A stretch of 64,000 bases of DNA from Radicibacter daui (GTDB taxonomy: Bacteria > Pseudomonadota > Alphaproteobacteria > Radicibacterales > Radicibacteraceae). The position numbers and the translations under genes are program-made. The notes under the pieces are model-generated. The model was given only the letters and a program-made list of their open reading frames with translations. It was not told where the DNA came from and ran no database searches. The DNA is taken from NCBI GenBank assembly GCA_030657355.1, contig CP131057.1, forward strand, positions 124,001 to 188,000. The letters are read 5' to 3'. This document shows, in pieces, positions 42,122-51,689 of the stretch. How positions within the stretch are numbered: position 1 is the first letter of the stretch; every line of letters begins with the position of its first letter.

Positions 42122-42985
42122 ATGGCGGGCAAGAGTTCTGGCTGGATTTATGGCGCGGCGGGCATGCTGATTTTCAGTGCGTCGCTGCCGGCAACCAAGC
42201 TGGCGGTAACCGGGTTCGACCCGGTTTTCCTGACGCTTGCCCGCGCCGCCATTGCCGGCCTGATTGCCGGGTTGTTGCTGCTGATTGACCGCGCCGCCCT
42301 GCCGCAACGCGGGGAATGGGCGCGGCTTGGCATCGTCGCGCTCGGGGTGGTGGCGGGCTTTCCGCTGCTGACGGCGCTGGCACTCAAGTCCATCAGCAGC
42401 ATTCATGCCGTGCTTTATACCGGCCTCCTGCCGGTGGCGACCGCTTCCTTTGCCGTGCTGAGGGCCGGGGAGAAACCCCGGCCCGTCTTCTGGCTCTGTG
42501 CGCTTGCCGGCAGCCTTGTGGTTGCCGTCTATGTGCTGCGGCAGGAGGCGCTATTTTCACCGGTTGGCGACGGGCTGATGGTGCTGGCCATTCTGGTGTG
42601 CGGGCTTGGTTATGCCGAAGGCGCGCGTCTTTCGCGCAAGTTTGGCGGCTGGCGCGTCATCTCCTGGGCGCTGGTGCTGACGTTGCCCGTCAGCCTTGGC
42701 GGCGCGCTGCTGCGCTGGCCGGGCGATCTGGCGGCTGTCGGCAGCAGCGCCTGGCTGGGGCTCGCCTATGTCAGCCTCTTCAGCATGCTCATCGGCTTTT
42801 TCTTCTGGTATCGCGGCCTTGCCGAGGGCGGGATTGCCGCCGTGGGGCAGTTGCAGCTGCTGCAGCCCTTCTTCGGCGTACTTCTGGCGGCGGCCCTTTT
42901 AGGCGAGCCGGTGCGGCTCATGCTGTTCGTCACCATGGGCATCGTGGCGGCCTGCGTGGCCGGGGCGAGGCGCTTTGCGAGCTAA
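42122..42985 (+). CDS. EamA/DMT-family membrane exporter
   Basis: 287 residues from the ATG at 42122 with GGAAGG ten bases upstream; an ATG 18 bases earlier is also possible. Ten hydrophobic segments in two repeated halves, with IFSASLPATKLAVTGFDPVF at the start and AVGQLQLLQPFFGVLLAAAL near the end, give the two-EamA-domain layout of drug/metabolite transporters. They export amino acids, nucleobases or vitamins. Regulation by the divergent MocR gene suggests a vitamin B6- or amino-acid-related substrate, which is inference. Confidence 0.88.
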   Translation: MAGKSSGWIYGAAGMLIFSASLPATKLAVTGFDPVFLTLARAAIAGLIAGLLLLIDRAALPQRGEWARLGIVALGVVAGFPLLTALALKSISSIHAVLYTGLLPVATASFAVLRAGEKPRPVFWLCALAGSLVVAVYVLRQEALFSPVGDGLMVLAILVCGLGYAEGARLSRKFGGWRVISWALVLTLPVSLGGALLRWPGDLAAVGSSAWLGLAYVSLFSMLIGFFFWYRGLAEGGIAAVGQLQLLQPFFGVLLAAALLGEPVRLMLFVTMGIVAACVAGARRFAS

Positions 42986-43156
42986 CTGTTGTGCCATAAG
43001 CGCAAAATCACCCTATACTTGCGCATGAAACCGAAGATGCATGTTGGACAGACTCGGTCGATCGGATAGAATTGCGGGAACTTCCGGGCAGTGAAACTTC
43101 ACTGCCGTTCTTGAAAGCGCCGGCCGTTGTTGCCGGCCACGGGAACCGCCAGGCCG

Positions 43157-44179
43157 ATGGCTCAACGTATTCGCGACGATTACCGCTCCCTGACCGGCCC
43201 GGACAAGGCCGCGGCGCTGCTGCTCGCTCTTGGCGAGGAATATGCCGCCAAGCTCTTCGAACATATGGATGACGAAGAGATCAAGGAACTCTCGCAGGTG
43301 ATGGCCAGCCTCGGCACCGTCTCCTCGCAGGTGATCGAACGCATCTTCGTCGAATTCGCCGAGCAGATGTCGTCCACCGGCTCGCTCGTCGGTTCCTACG
43401 ACAGCACCGAACGCCTGCTGATGAAGGTCCTGGACAAGGATAAGGTCCAGGAGATCATGGAGGATATCCGTGGTCCGGCCGGCCGAACCATGTGGGACAA
43501 GCTCTCCAACGTGAATGAGAGCGTGCTCGCCAACTACCTGAAGAACGAATATCCGCAGACCGTCGCCGTGATCTTCTCCAAGATCAAGGCCGAGCATGCC
43601 GCCCGCGTGCTGGCGATGCTGCCGGAAAGTTTCGCCATGGAAGTGGTCATGCGCATGCTGCGCATGGAGGCGGTGCAGAAGGAAGTGCTCGACGATATCG
43701 AGCGCACGCTGCGTACCGAGTTCATGACCAACCTTGCCAAGACCTCGCGCCGCGATGCGCATGAGATGATGGCGGAAATCTTCAACTTCCTCGACCGCAA
43801 TACCGAGAACCGGTTCCTGGCGGCGCTGGAAGAGCGCAACCGCGACAGCGCCGAGAAGATCAAGGCGCTGATGTTCACCTTCGACGATCTGGGCAAACTC
43901 GACCCGGCCGGCGTGCAGGCGCTGCTGCGCGCGGTGGAGAAGGACAAGCTGGCAACCGCCCTCAAGGGCGCGTCGGACGATCTCAAGGATCTCTTCTTCA
44001 CCAACATGTCCGAACGTGCCGGCAAGATCCTGCGCGAGGACATGGCCGCCATGGGCCCGATCCGCGTCAAGGATGTGGACGAATCCCAGATGTACATGGT
44101 GCAGCTGGCCAAGGACCTCGCCGCGCGCGGCGAAATCGTCATCTCCGAAGGCAAGGGCGAGGACGAGCTGGTCTACTGA
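43157..44179 (+). CDS. fliG: Flagellar motor switch protein FliG
   Basis: 340 residues from the ATG at 43157. The three FliG domains are present: N-terminal ([20 protein letters not shown]), middle with the EHPQT-like motif ([20 protein letters not shown]), and C-terminal with the charged torque helix region ([40 protein letters not shown]). FliG sits at the cytoplasmic face of the motor, contacts FliF and MotA, and sets rotation sense. No other motor or basal body gene is next to it, so flagellar genes are scattered in this genome. The 170-base upstream gap shows no sigma-54 site. Confidence 0.95.
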   Translation: MAQRIRDDYRSLTGPDKAAALLLALGEEYAAKLFEHMDDEEIKELSQVMASLGTVSSQVIERIFVEFAEQMSSTGSLVGSYDSTERLLMKVLDKDKVQEIMEDIRGPAGRTMWDKLSNVNESVLANYLKNEYPQTVAVIFSKIKAEHAARVLAMLPESFAMEVVMRMLRMEAVQKEVLDDIERTLRTEFMTNLAKTSRRDAHEMMAEIFNFLDRNTENRFLAALEERNRDSAEKIKALMFTFDDLGKLDPAGVQALLRAVEKDKLATALKGASDDLKDLFFTNMSERAGKILREDMAAMGPIRVKDVDESQMYMVQLAKDLAARGEIVISEGKGEDELVY

Positions 44180-44205
44180 CCGCGGTCCTGCGCAAAAAAA
44201 TTCGA

Positions 44206-44235
44206 AGCCCCGAACCGCTGGTTCGGGGCTTTTCT
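44206..44235. terminator. Terminator after fliG
   Basis: AGCCCCGAAC (44206-44215) pairs with GTTCGGGGCT (44221-44230), then TTTCT. It also precedes the convergent end of the next gene. Confidence 0.85.
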
Positions 44236-44249
44236 GTTTCGGAGCTCTC

Positions 44250-45428
44250 TCAATAAGCCGGTTTCACAGGGAACCAGCCGGGTTTGCCGGGGTCGAGATA
44301 GGCGCCGGAGATGCCGTCCACCCGGTAGCGTTCGAGTGCTGCGATGTCGGGCGTGACACCGAGGCCGGGGCGCTGCGGCACCGGAAATTTGCCGCCCTCA
44401 AGGCGGGGGCCATCCGGGGCGATGTCGCCGGCGAGATAGGTTTTCTCGGTATCGATGGCGAGACCCATGTTGGGGATCGAGGCGGCGAGGTGGACATAGG
44501 CAGCCTGTGAGAGCGCCAGCTCTCCGCCAGAATGCAGCGTAACGGGAATGCCCACCGCCTCGCAGATCGCAGCCTGCTTGATAACCTGCCAGCAGCCGCC
44601 CGCCTCATGCGGGTCGAGCAGAACGACATCGGCGGCGCCGGCGCGCACGATGTTGCCGACGTCGCTCAGCGTATAGGCGCTTTCATCAAGGGCGATGGGC
44701 ACCAGCTGGCACTGGCGCAGTTCGGCATGGCCGGCAAGATCGTCCAGCTCCAGCGGCTGTTCGACATAGGCGAGATCGTAAGGCGCAAGCCGCGCGAGCT
44801 GGCGCCTTGCGGTGCCCGGCGTCCAGGCGCCGTTGACGTCGGCGCGGATATCGCGACCGCCGACAACGGACCGGACGGCCTCCACCAGCGGAATGTCGCT
44901 TTCCTTGCTGACGCCGATCTTGATCTTGAAGGTCTCGAATCCCTGATCCAGAAAGCGGCGGGCGGTGTCAGTTACCCGTGCCGGGTCGCTGACGAAGATG
45001 TAGGCGGAGGCCTCGACGGCACTGCGCCACTTGCCGCCCCAGAGCGCCCAGAGCGGCAGGCCGGCCTTGTGGCCGAGCGCATCCCACATCGCCATTTCAA
45101 CGGCTGCCATCGCCATCACCGCGGCGCGCTTGTGGTGATAATAGCCGGCGCCCAGCACATTGCGGTGCAGCCGCTCGGCGTCGGAGATTTCGTACCCGAT
45201 GGCGAGCGGGATGACGATGCGTTCCAGTACCGCCGGCACGGTGTCGATGAGCGAGATGGTCTCGCCCCAGCCGATAATGCCGTCCTCCGTCTCCAGCCGC
45301 ACGACGAGCCGGGTGGTGCCCGAGCGTTTGCCGGAGCCCCACAGGATGACTTCTGCCAGCGGCATGCGGACAAGCCAGTGATCGATGCGGGCGATGCGGC
45401 TGCCGCGCCAGGAAGCGGTGTCGGTCAT
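44250..45428 (-). CDS. Enolase-superfamily (mandelate racemase/muconate lactonizing) protein
   Basis: 392 residues from the ATG at 45428. The N-terminal cap has WGETISLIDTVPAVLERIVI. Catalytic KIKIG (K-x-K) ends strand 2; metal ligands are in IRADVNGAWTP (Asp), YVEQPLELDD (Glu) and PIALDESAYTLSD (Asp/Glu); the C-terminal PVTLHSGGELALSQAAYVHL carries a His. The metal ligands are complete, so a hydratase/dehydratase or racemase of a carboxylate is expected. It is divergent from the IclR-lactonase fusion gene, and the shared gap holds two like palindromes, so it likely belongs to the same sugar-acid regulon. The substrate is not identified. Confidence 0.88.
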   Translation of the reverse strand: MTDTASWRGSRIARIDHWLVRMPLAEVILWGSGKRSGTTRLVVRLETEDGIIGWGETISLIDTVPAVLERIVIPLAIGYEISDAERLHRNVLGAGYYHHKRAAVMAMAAVEMAMWDALGHKAGLPLWALWGGKWRSAVEASAYIFVSDPARVTDTARRFLDQGFETFKIKIGVSKESDIPLVEAVRSVVGGRDIRADVNGAWTPGTARRQLARLAPYDLAYVEQPLELDDLAGHAELRQCQLVPIALDESAYTLSDVGNIVRAGAADVVLLDPHEAGGCWQVIKQAAICEAVGIPVTLHSGGELALSQAAYVHLAASIPNMGLAIDTEKTYLAGDIAPDGPRLEGGKFPVPQRPGLGVTPDIAALERYRVDGISGAYLDPGKPGWFPVKPAY

Positions 45429-45465
45429 GATGGGAAAGGCCGATGTGGTTGCGATTTCCAAAAAG

Positions 45466-45480
45466 TGGATACGCGTTCCA
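45466..45480. promoter_or_regulatory. Candidate IclR operator 1 (TGGAT-N5-TTCCA)
   Basis: TGGAT at 45466-45470 and TTCCA at 45476-45480 form a TGGAW-N5-WTCCA palindrome 38 bases before the start of the enolase-superfamily gene. A second copy of the same pattern lies 200 bases away, next to the regulator gene. Confidence 0.6.
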
Positions 45481-45665
45481 AAAATAGAGTCAAGTCTCCG
45501 GATTCTTGGGCGAGTCGGGATTGAATCCTATGTTGCGACGCCAAATCCGGATACTTCTTCGCGCCCGTTGATGACGGAAGAAATCGCAGTTTTCTTACCA
45601 AAATTTATGAATCTGCGTTGCTGCGATGCGAAACCATAGGCGGGATTGATCGCCCTTCGCTTGAC

Positions 45666-45682
45666 GTGGAATAGCTTTCCAC
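45666..45682. promoter_or_regulatory. Candidate IclR operator 2 (GTGGAA-N5-TTCCAC)
   Basis: GTGGAA at 45666-45671 and TTCCAC at 45677-45682 are exact inverted copies with a 5-base spacer. The site overlaps TTGACG at 45661, a possible -35 element, and is 43 bases before the fusion-gene start, a good place for autorepression. Confidence 0.65.
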
Positions 45683-45724
45683 ATATTGGGTTTGATCAGA
45701 ACAAAACGGTCCCGGGAGGACATT

Positions 45725-47458
45725 TTGAAACTGGCTGCCGCAACCGAAGGGGCGGATCGCCCGGCCGGCAAGGCCGAGGATGCGATGCGGGAGATCCCCG
45801 GCGCACAGGCGCTCCGGCGGGGTCTTTCCCTGCTCGACATCGTCGCTGACGAACCGGGGCTGCGCTTTAGCGAGATTGCCGAGAAGGCGGGTCTGGCCAA
45901 GGGCACGGCGCACCGCATGCTCTCCACGCTGGTGGAAGCGGGGCTGCTGCGCACGGATGACCGCGACCAGAGCTATCATCTGGGCTTTCGCCTGTTCGAG
46001 ATGGCCCACCGGGTGTGGGACCAGTTTGACCTGCGCAGCGCGGCCGAACCGGAACTGGAGCGGCTTTGCACGCTTGCCGGCGAAACGGTCCGGCTCGCCA
46101 TTCTGGATGAAGAGCAGATCCTCTATGTCGACCAGCGCGAGGCGCTGCAGACCGTGAGGCTCGGCAACGGGGTTGGCGCGCGGGCCTTCAGCTATGCCAG
46201 CGGCGCCGGCAAGGCCATCCTTGCCCATCTCGATCTTCTGGAGCGCGAGCAGCTGCTCAACCGGCTCAACCTGCAGCGCTTTACCCCCAACACCATCACC
46301 GACCGGGCCTCGCTTGCCCAGCAGCTCGACCTGACCAAGGCACGCGGATACGCCGTCTCGGTCGAGGAGCAGCATGTCGGTGTCAGCTCCGTGGCGGCAG
46401 CCATCCTCGACCATCGCGCCCGGGCCATCGGGGCGGTTGCCATTGTCGGCCCGTCCTACCGGCTGACGCCGGACCGGCTGCATGCGCTTGGCCGTGATGT
46501 GATGGAAGCCGCGCGGCGCATCTCAGGCAATGCGGGTCAAGTCGCCATGTCGATCAGCATCAACCCGCGCCCGCTGGGGCCGGACCGTTCGGACGTCGTC
46601 TCGGTTGTGCCGACATCAGCCTTTCTGGGCGAGGGGCCAAGCTGGATACCGGCCGAGCGCAAGCTCGCTTTCGTCGATATTCTGGCCCCCGCCATCATCA
46701 CCGCCGATCCGAAGGATGGCTCGTTCCAGACCTGGCCGATGCCGGAACTGGTCAGTGCGGTGGTGCCGCGCAAACGCGGCGGCGTGCTGGCGGCAATGCA
46801 ATCCGGCCTCAAGGCGGTTGATCTGGAAACCGGCGCCGCCACGCTGATTGCCGCGCCCGAGGCGGGCAAGCCGGGCAACCGGTTCAATGATGGCAAATGC
46901 GACCGGCGTGGACGCTTCTGGGCCGGCACGCTGGCCATCGACACCACCCCCGGCCATGGCAGCCTTTACCGGCTGGATCCGGACGGGCGGTGCCAGGAAA
47001 TGGACCGGGGCTTCCATATCTCCAACGGCCTTGGCTGGAGCCCGGACGAGACGCGTTTCTATTTCACCGACAGCGGCCCGCGCCGCATCTATGTCTATGA
47101 CCATGACGGCGAGCGTGGGGAGATTGCCAACCGGCGCACTTTCGTGCAGCTGCCCGACGGCGTGGGTATCCCCGACGGGCTCGCCGTCGATGCCGAAGGG
47201 TTTGTCTGGTCCGCCCACTGGGATGGCTGGTGCATCACCCGCTATGACCCGGACGGCAAGGTAGACCGGGTGATCAATCTGCCGGTGCCGCGCCCGACGA
47301 GCTGCGCTTTCGGTGGCCCGGATTTCTCCACCCTCTACATCACCACCGCCCGTATCCGGCTTTCGGCCCAGCAGCTTGCTGCCGCGCCGCTCTCCGGCAG
47401 CGTGTTCGCCTTCCAGCCCGGCGTGCGGGGCCTGCCCGAAACGCCGTTCGCGGGATGA
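45725..47458 (+). CDS. IclR regulator fused to SMP-30/gluconolactonase domain
   Basis: 577 residues from a TTG at 45725, chosen because GGGAGGA lies 4 bases upstream; an ATG at 45782 is the alternative. Residues about 28-270 are a complete IclR protein: helix-turn-helix ([34 protein letters not shown]) and effector domain ([40 protein letters not shown]). From about 290 to the end is a six-bladed SMP-30 lactonase: GEGPSW metal Glu, [33 protein letters not shown] and [15 protein letters not shown] supply the metal-site Glu, Asn, Asn and Asp. The fusion may couple lactone hydrolysis and gene control. It is the first gene of the sugar-acid operon. Confidence 0.9.
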   Translation: MKLAAATEGADRPAGKAEDAMREIPGAQALRRGLSLLDIVADEPGLRFSEIAEKAGLAKGTAHRMLSTLVEAGLLRTDDRDQSYHLGFRLFEMAHRVWDQFDLRSAAEPELERLCTLAGETVRLAILDEEQILYVDQREALQTVRLGNGVGARAFSYASGAGKAILAHLDLLEREQLLNRLNLQRFTPNTITDRASLAQQLDLTKARGYAVSVEEQHVGVSSVAAAILDHRARAIGAVAIVGPSYRLTPDRLHALGRDVMEAARRISGNAGQVAMSISINPRPLGPDRSDVVSVVPTSAFLGEGPSWIPAERKLAFVDILAPAIITADPKDGSFQTWPMPELVSAVVPRKRGGVLAAMQSGLKAVDLETGAATLIAAPEAGKPGNRFNDGKCDRRGRFWAGTLAIDTTPGHGSLYRLDPDGRCQEMDRGFHISNGLGWSPDETRFYFTDSGPRRIYVYDHDGERGEIANRRTFVQLPDGVGIPDGLAVDAEGFVWSAHWDGWCITRYDPDGKVDRVINLPVPRPTSCAFGGPDFSTLYITTARIRLSAQQLAAAPLSGSVFAFQPGVRGLPETPFAG

Positions 47459-47472
47459 GGAAAGACGGTTTT

Positions 47473-48564
47473 ATGTCCAGCATCAGCCTCAAGAACGTCA
47501 AGAAATCCTTCGGCGCCGTGGACATCCTCCAGGGTATCGATCTGGAAATCGCCGATGGCGAGTTCACCGTGTTCGTCGGCCCGTCGGGTTGCGGCAAATC
47601 CACGTTGCTGCGCCTGATCTGCGGGCTCGACGAAGTGTCGGCGGGCGAGATCGTCATTGATGGCGAGATCGTCAACGATGTGCCGCCGGCCAAGCGCGGC
47701 ATCGCCATGGTGTTCCAGAACTACGCGCTCTATCCGCATATGAGCGTGGCGCAGAACATGGGTTATTCGCTGCGCCTTGCCGGCACCGACAAGGCAGAGA
47801 TCGAAAAGCGCGTGGGCGACGCGGCCGCCGTGCTGCGGCTCGACAAGCTGCTGGACCGCAAGCCGCGCCAGCTCTCCGGCGGCCAGCGCCAGCGTGTTGC
47901 CATCGGCCGCGCCATCGTGCGCAAACCGCAGGTTTTCCTGTTCGACGAGCCACTCTCCAATCTCGATGCGGCGCTGCGCGTTGACATGCGGGTGGAAATT
48001 GCCTCGCTCAAGGAGCGGCTTGGCACCACCATGATCTATGTGACGCATGATCAGGTCGAGGCGATGACGCTCGCCGACAAGATCGTCGTCATGCATGCCG
48101 GCCGGGTGGAGCAGGTGGGAAGCCCGCTGGAGCTCTATCGCCGTCCGGCCAATCTTTTTGTTGCCGGCTTCATCGGCTCGCCGCGCATGAATGTGCTGCG
48201 TGCGGAGGCGGATGAGCGGGGAACCCTGCGGCTTGAAAATGGCACTGTACTGCCGGTCACGGCGCCGGCGGGCGCGCGGCAGGTAAGTGTCGGCATCCGC
48301 GCCGAACATCTCAGCCTGTCGGACGATCCTGGCGCGTTTGTCCTGCGCGGCAGGGCGAGGGTCGTCGAGCATCTGGGCTCCGACATGTTCGTGCATGTGA
48401 GCGTTGACGGCGCCTCCGACCCGGTGATCGTGCGCTGCCCGGACGAGATGGAGCTGGCCATAGGCTCGGCCGTCAGCGTCGGTTTCGAGGCAGCGAACGC
48501 CCACCTGTTTGCTCCCGACGGGCAGCGGATCGTGAGCGCGGATGCCCGCAGGAGTGCGGCATGA
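47473..48564 (+). CDS. CUT1-type sugar ABC transporter ATPase (MalK/UgpC-like)
   Basis: 363 residues from the ATG at 47473, behind GAGGAAAG. Walker [10 protein letters not shown] (about 36-44), Q-loop [18 protein letters not shown], signature LSGGQRQR, Walker [13 protein letters not shown] and switch His in VTHDQ are all intact. The C-terminal 120 residues are the TOBE/OB regulatory part ([11 protein letters not shown]) that marks MalK-type ATPases. It powers the importer formed with the binding protein and two permeases encoded just downstream. One SDR gene is inserted between it and those partners. Confidence 0.93.
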   Translation: MSSISLKNVKKSFGAVDILQGIDLEIADGEFTVFVGPSGCGKSTLLRLICGLDEVSAGEIVIDGEIVNDVPPAKRGIAMVFQNYALYPHMSVAQNMGYSLRLAGTDKAEIEKRVGDAAAVLRLDKLLDRKPRQLSGGQRQRVAIGRAIVRKPQVFLFDEPLSNLDAALRVDMRVEIASLKERLGTTMIYVTHDQVEAMTLADKIVVMHAGRVEQVGSPLELYRRPANLFVAGFIGSPRMNVLRAEADERGTLRLENGTVLPVTAPAGARQVSVGIRAEHLSLSDDPGAFVLRGRARVVEHLGSDMFVHVSVDGASDPVIVRCPDEMELAIGSAVSVGFEAANAHLFAPDGQRIVSADARRSAA

Positions 48565-49328
48565 GCGCGATTTATCCAGACCTCAAGGGCATGCCGGTGC
48601 TGATTACCGGAGCCGCTTCCGGCATCGGTGCCAGTGTTGCCGCGCATTTTGCCGGGCAGGGCGCCCGCCTTGCGCTTATCGACCTTAATGGCGAGGCGCT
48701 GGCGGCAACGGCAGGGGCGATCGAGAAGGAAACGGGTATGGTGGCGGATTGCGCCACCGTTGATCTGCGTGACATCACCGCCCTCCAGCAGGCCATCGCC
48801 ACGCTGGCGGCGAAAACCGGCCCGTTCCGTGCCCTCATCAACAATGCCGGCGACGACAGCCGCCGCCCTTGGGACGAGGTGACGCCCGACTATTGGGACG
48901 ACCGCGCGGCGGTGAACCTCAAGCACCAGTTCTTTGCCGCCCAGGCGGTGGCAAAGCCGATGGCGGAAGCCGGGGGCGGCGCCATCATCAATCTCGGCTC
49001 CATCTCGTGGATGTTCGGCGCTGCCGGGCTCATTCACTACACCACCGCCAAGTCCGCGATCATGGGCCTTACCAAATCGCTGGCGCGGGAGCTCGGCGGC
49101 CTTCGTATCCGGGTCAACTCCATCGCGCCGGGCATGATCTGGACGGAAAAGCAGATTGCCCGCGCCCGGGCCGACGATCCGGAAAAGTTCGACCGGTATC
49201 TCGACCGGCAATGCCTCAAGGAACATCTGGAGCCCGCCGACATCGCACGCCTTGCGTTGTGGCTGGCCTCCACTGAATCGCGCCACTGCGCCGGACAGAC
49301 CTTCATCGTCGATGGCGGGGTGGTCTGA
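48561..49328 (+). CDS. SDR-family sugar dehydrogenase
   Basis: 255 residues. The cofactor motif is [20 protein letters not shown] with Asp41-type acidic residue ([11 protein letters not shown]) that favours NAD; NNAG, the catalytic Ser (LGSISWMFG) and YTTAK follow; ends with [10 protein letters not shown]. It overlaps the ATPase gene by 4 bases. Within this operon the best guess is oxidation of an aldose such as galactose, arabinose or fucose to its lactone, which the lactonase half of the fusion protein would open. The exact sugar cannot be read from the sequence. Confidence 0.88.
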   Translation: MSAIYPDLKGMPVLITGAASGIGASVAAHFAGQGARLALIDLNGEALAATAGAIEKETGMVADCATVDLRDITALQQAIATLAAKTGPFRALINNAGDDSRRPWDEVTPDYWDDRAAVNLKHQFFAAQAVAKPMAEAGGGAIINLGSISWMFGAAGLIHYTTAKSAIMGLTKSLARELGGLRIRVNSIAPGMIWTEKQIARARADDPEKFDRYLDRQCLKEHLEPADIARLALWLASTESRHCAGQTFIVDGGVV

Positions 49329-49441
49329 CGCCGCAACGGAAAAGGCGAAAACCGCGGCAAATAACAAAAACGGGCCGGCCGCGCGGCCCCCAAGCCAGAA
49401 GCCTCATAAAAGCCAAGAGCCTTCAAAGGGAGAAGCGCACC

Positions 49442-50725
49442 ATGTCTATCTCACGCCGTAGTTTCAATCTCATGATGGCGAGCGGCGCCACCGCCGCCAT
49501 GATGGCGCGGCCGGGCCTTGCCGCGGCAACCGACGTCAGTTTCCTGAGCTTTACTTACGCCGAGGACCCGAACCGGCCGCATGTGCAGGCACTGCTCGAT
49601 GGCTTCAAGGCCAAAAGCGGTATCGCTGTCGAGCCCATCGGCTCGGCCTGGGGTGATGTGCAGAAGAATGTTCTGCTGCGTGAACGCTCCCGCACGCTGC
49701 CGACGACGGCGCAGCTTTCCGAGCGCTGGCTGCCGGCGATGTCCAAGCTGCCGGAAGTGGTGAACCTCGACGATGCCATCGGCCGCGATGTGCTGGAAGC
49801 GGCCATCGACCCGAAAGTGCTGGCCATGGGGCAGGCAGGCGGCAAGACGCTTGCACTGCCGCTTATCACCGGCTCCATCGGCATGGTTGCCAACAAGGAA
49901 GTGCTGGAGAAGGCAGGCGTCGGCGCGCCGCCGGAAACGCTCGACGACTTCCGCAAGGTACTGGTCGCGATCCGCGACAAGGTGCCGAACTCCGTACCCT
50001 TTGCCGCCGCGACCAAGAACCCGAACTCCATCCCGCTCGACTTCATGATCATGGTGTGGGCCCATGGCGGCCGCATCATCACCGAAGAAGGCAAGGTGGT
50101 GGTGAACAGCGACGCCGCCAAGGCTGCGCTCGGCCTGATGACGGACTTCATGAAGGACCGGCTGATTGCGCCGGAGCTCGATCGTCCGGACTCCCGCCGC
50201 CTGTTTGCGCAGGGCGCCAGCGGCTTCTATTTCGATGCTCCGCAGGCGCTCAGCTTTGCCCGCACCCTGTCAGGCCGTGGCAACCAGGCTGACGGCATGG
50301 TGCTGCCGATGAAAACCCCGGTCCTGAAGGCAGGCGATACCGCCCACTCCATCCAGTGGGGCCATTTGGTCATCGCCTTCAAGGGAGCGGCGACCGACGG
50401 CAAGGACGCGGCGGGCATCGAGTGGCTCAAATATCTGATGTCGGACGAGGTGCAGCTGAGCTTCCCGCCCTCGCTCTCCGCCCTGCCGGTCACAAAGACG
50501 GCCGTCGCCTCGCCCAAGGTGCAGAACGACCCGTTCTTCAAGGCCTGGGCGAACGCCACCGGCGTGCCGCTGACCAACGAGGTGGGGGTGTGGGGCAACG
50601 CGCCCGAGCTTTCCACCATCATCTCCGAAGAAGTGCAGGCCTCGCTCCTGGGACAGAAGAAGCCGGATGCGGCGATCGGCTCCATGGCCGAGCGGCTTGA
50701 AGCTTCCATGGCCAAGGGCGGGTGA
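49442..50725 (+). CDS. ABC sugar-binding protein, Tat-exported
   Basis: 427 residues. The N-terminus has a twin-arginine signal (MSISRRSFNLMMASGATAAM, cut near LAA/ATDV). The mature protein is a family-1 (MalE/UgpB-like) solute-binding protein: ALLDGFKAKSGIAVEPIGSA, TLDDFRKVLVAIRDKVPNSV, IEWLKYLMSDEVQLSF. It binds a sugar or sugar acid in the periplasm for the permeases that follow 9 and 7 bases later. AAAGGGAGAAG serves as ribosome binding site. The 113-base leader to the SDR gene shows no terminator. Confidence 0.9.
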   Translation: MSISRRSFNLMMASGATAAMMARPGLAAATDVSFLSFTYAEDPNRPHVQALLDGFKAKSGIAVEPIGSAWGDVQKNVLLRERSRTLPTTAQLSERWLPAMSKLPEVVNLDDAIGRDVLEAAIDPKVLAMGQAGGKTLALPLITGSIGMVANKEVLEKAGVGAPPETLDDFRKVLVAIRDKVPNSVPFAAATKNPNSIPLDFMIMVWAHGGRIITEEGKVVVNSDAAKAALGLMTDFMKDRLIAPELDRPDSRRLFAQGASGFYFDAPQALSFARTLSGRGNQADGMVLPMKTPVLKAGDTAHSIQWGHLVIAFKGAATDGKDAAGIEWLKYLMSDEVQLSFPPSLSALPVTKTAVASPKVQNDPFFKAWANATGVPLTNEVGVWGNAPELSTIISEEVQASLLGQKKPDAAIGSMAERLEASMAKGG

Positions 50726-50734
50726 GACCGGATA

Positions 50735-51682
50735 ATGGCGTTTGCAGTTCAAGATTCAGGAAAGGGGCCCGCAGCTGCGCTGCGGGTCTCCCCCCATGCC
50801 GAACGGGGCGGGCTCAAGGCACGGGAGCGGCGGGTTGGCTGGCTGTTTCTGGCCCCGGCGCTCATTGCCTTTGTCGCGGTCATCCTCGTGCCGTTCCTGC
50901 GGGCACTGGGGCTTGCCTTCACCCGGTATGATCTGCAGACGCCGGTGCCGGAATTCATCGGGCTCGGCAACTTCCACGCCATCCTGACCTCACCGGAAAT
51001 TCTCGGCTCCTTCGTCACCACGGCGATCTATGTCGTGCTGGCAACGGCAGGGTCGGTGCTGCTGGGCCTCAGCTGGGCGCTCATCCTCAACCAGCCTTTC
51101 CGGGGGCGGGCGGCGCTGCGCGCCATGTCTCTGATCCCCTGGGTGCTGCCCAGCACGGTGACGGCCTTTGTCTGGGGCTGGATTTTTAACAGCCGCTTTG
51201 GCGTGCTTAACGCGCTGCTCACCAGTCTTGGCGTCATCGACTATCCGACGGCCTGGCTTTCCACCAGCGGCGGGGCGATGACCGCCATCGTCATCACCAA
51301 AGTGTGGTTCTCGGTGCCGCTTTTCATGTCCTTCTTCCTGGCCGGGTTGCAAAGCCTCGACAAGGAGCAGCTGGAGGCGGCGCGGGTGGACGGGGCGCAT
51401 AACCTTGCCCTGCTGCGCGACCATATCCTGCCGCACCTGAAGCCGGTGATGCTGGTGGTGATCGTGCTCGGCGTCATCGGCAACCTGCAGCATTTCGACA
51501 CCATCTTTGCGCTCACCGGGGGCGGACCGGTACGGGCGACCTCCGTGCTTTCCATAGAGGTTTACCGCCGCGCCTTCGACCAGTGGGATATCGGCATGGC
51601 GTCTGCTGTCGGCCTTCTATGGGTCGCGACCATCCTGCCGGCTGCCTGGTTCTATCTGCGCCACCTGCTGAAGGGGGCATGA
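50735..51682 (+). CDS. ABC sugar transporter permease (MalF/UgpA-like)
   Basis: 315 residues with six hydrophobic segments after a polar N-terminus of about 35 residues (first helix GWLFLAPALIAFVAVILVPF). The coupling-helix motif for the ATPase is EAARVDGAHNLALLRDHILP, the standard EAA-x3-G loop. It pairs with the second permease 7 bases downstream and with the MalK-like ATPase upstream. Hydrophobic pattern and EAA loop leave little doubt about the family; ligand by context is a galactose-like sugar or sugar acid. Confidence 0.92.
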   Translation: MAFAVQDSGKGPAAALRVSPHAERGGLKARERRVGWLFLAPALIAFVAVILVPFLRALGLAFTRYDLQTPVPEFIGLGNFHAILTSPEILGSFVTTAIYVVLATAGSVLLGLSWALILNQPFRGRAALRAMSLIPWVLPSTVTAFVWGWIFNSRFGVLNALLTSLGVIDYPTAWLSTSGGAMTAIVITKVWFSVPLFMSFFLAGLQSLDKEQLEAARVDGAHNLALLRDHILPHLKPVMLVVIVLGVIGNLQHFDTIFALTGGGPVRATSVLSIEVYRRAFDQWDIGMASAVGLLWVATILPAAWFYLRHLLKGA

Positions 51683-51689
51683 GAAGAGA

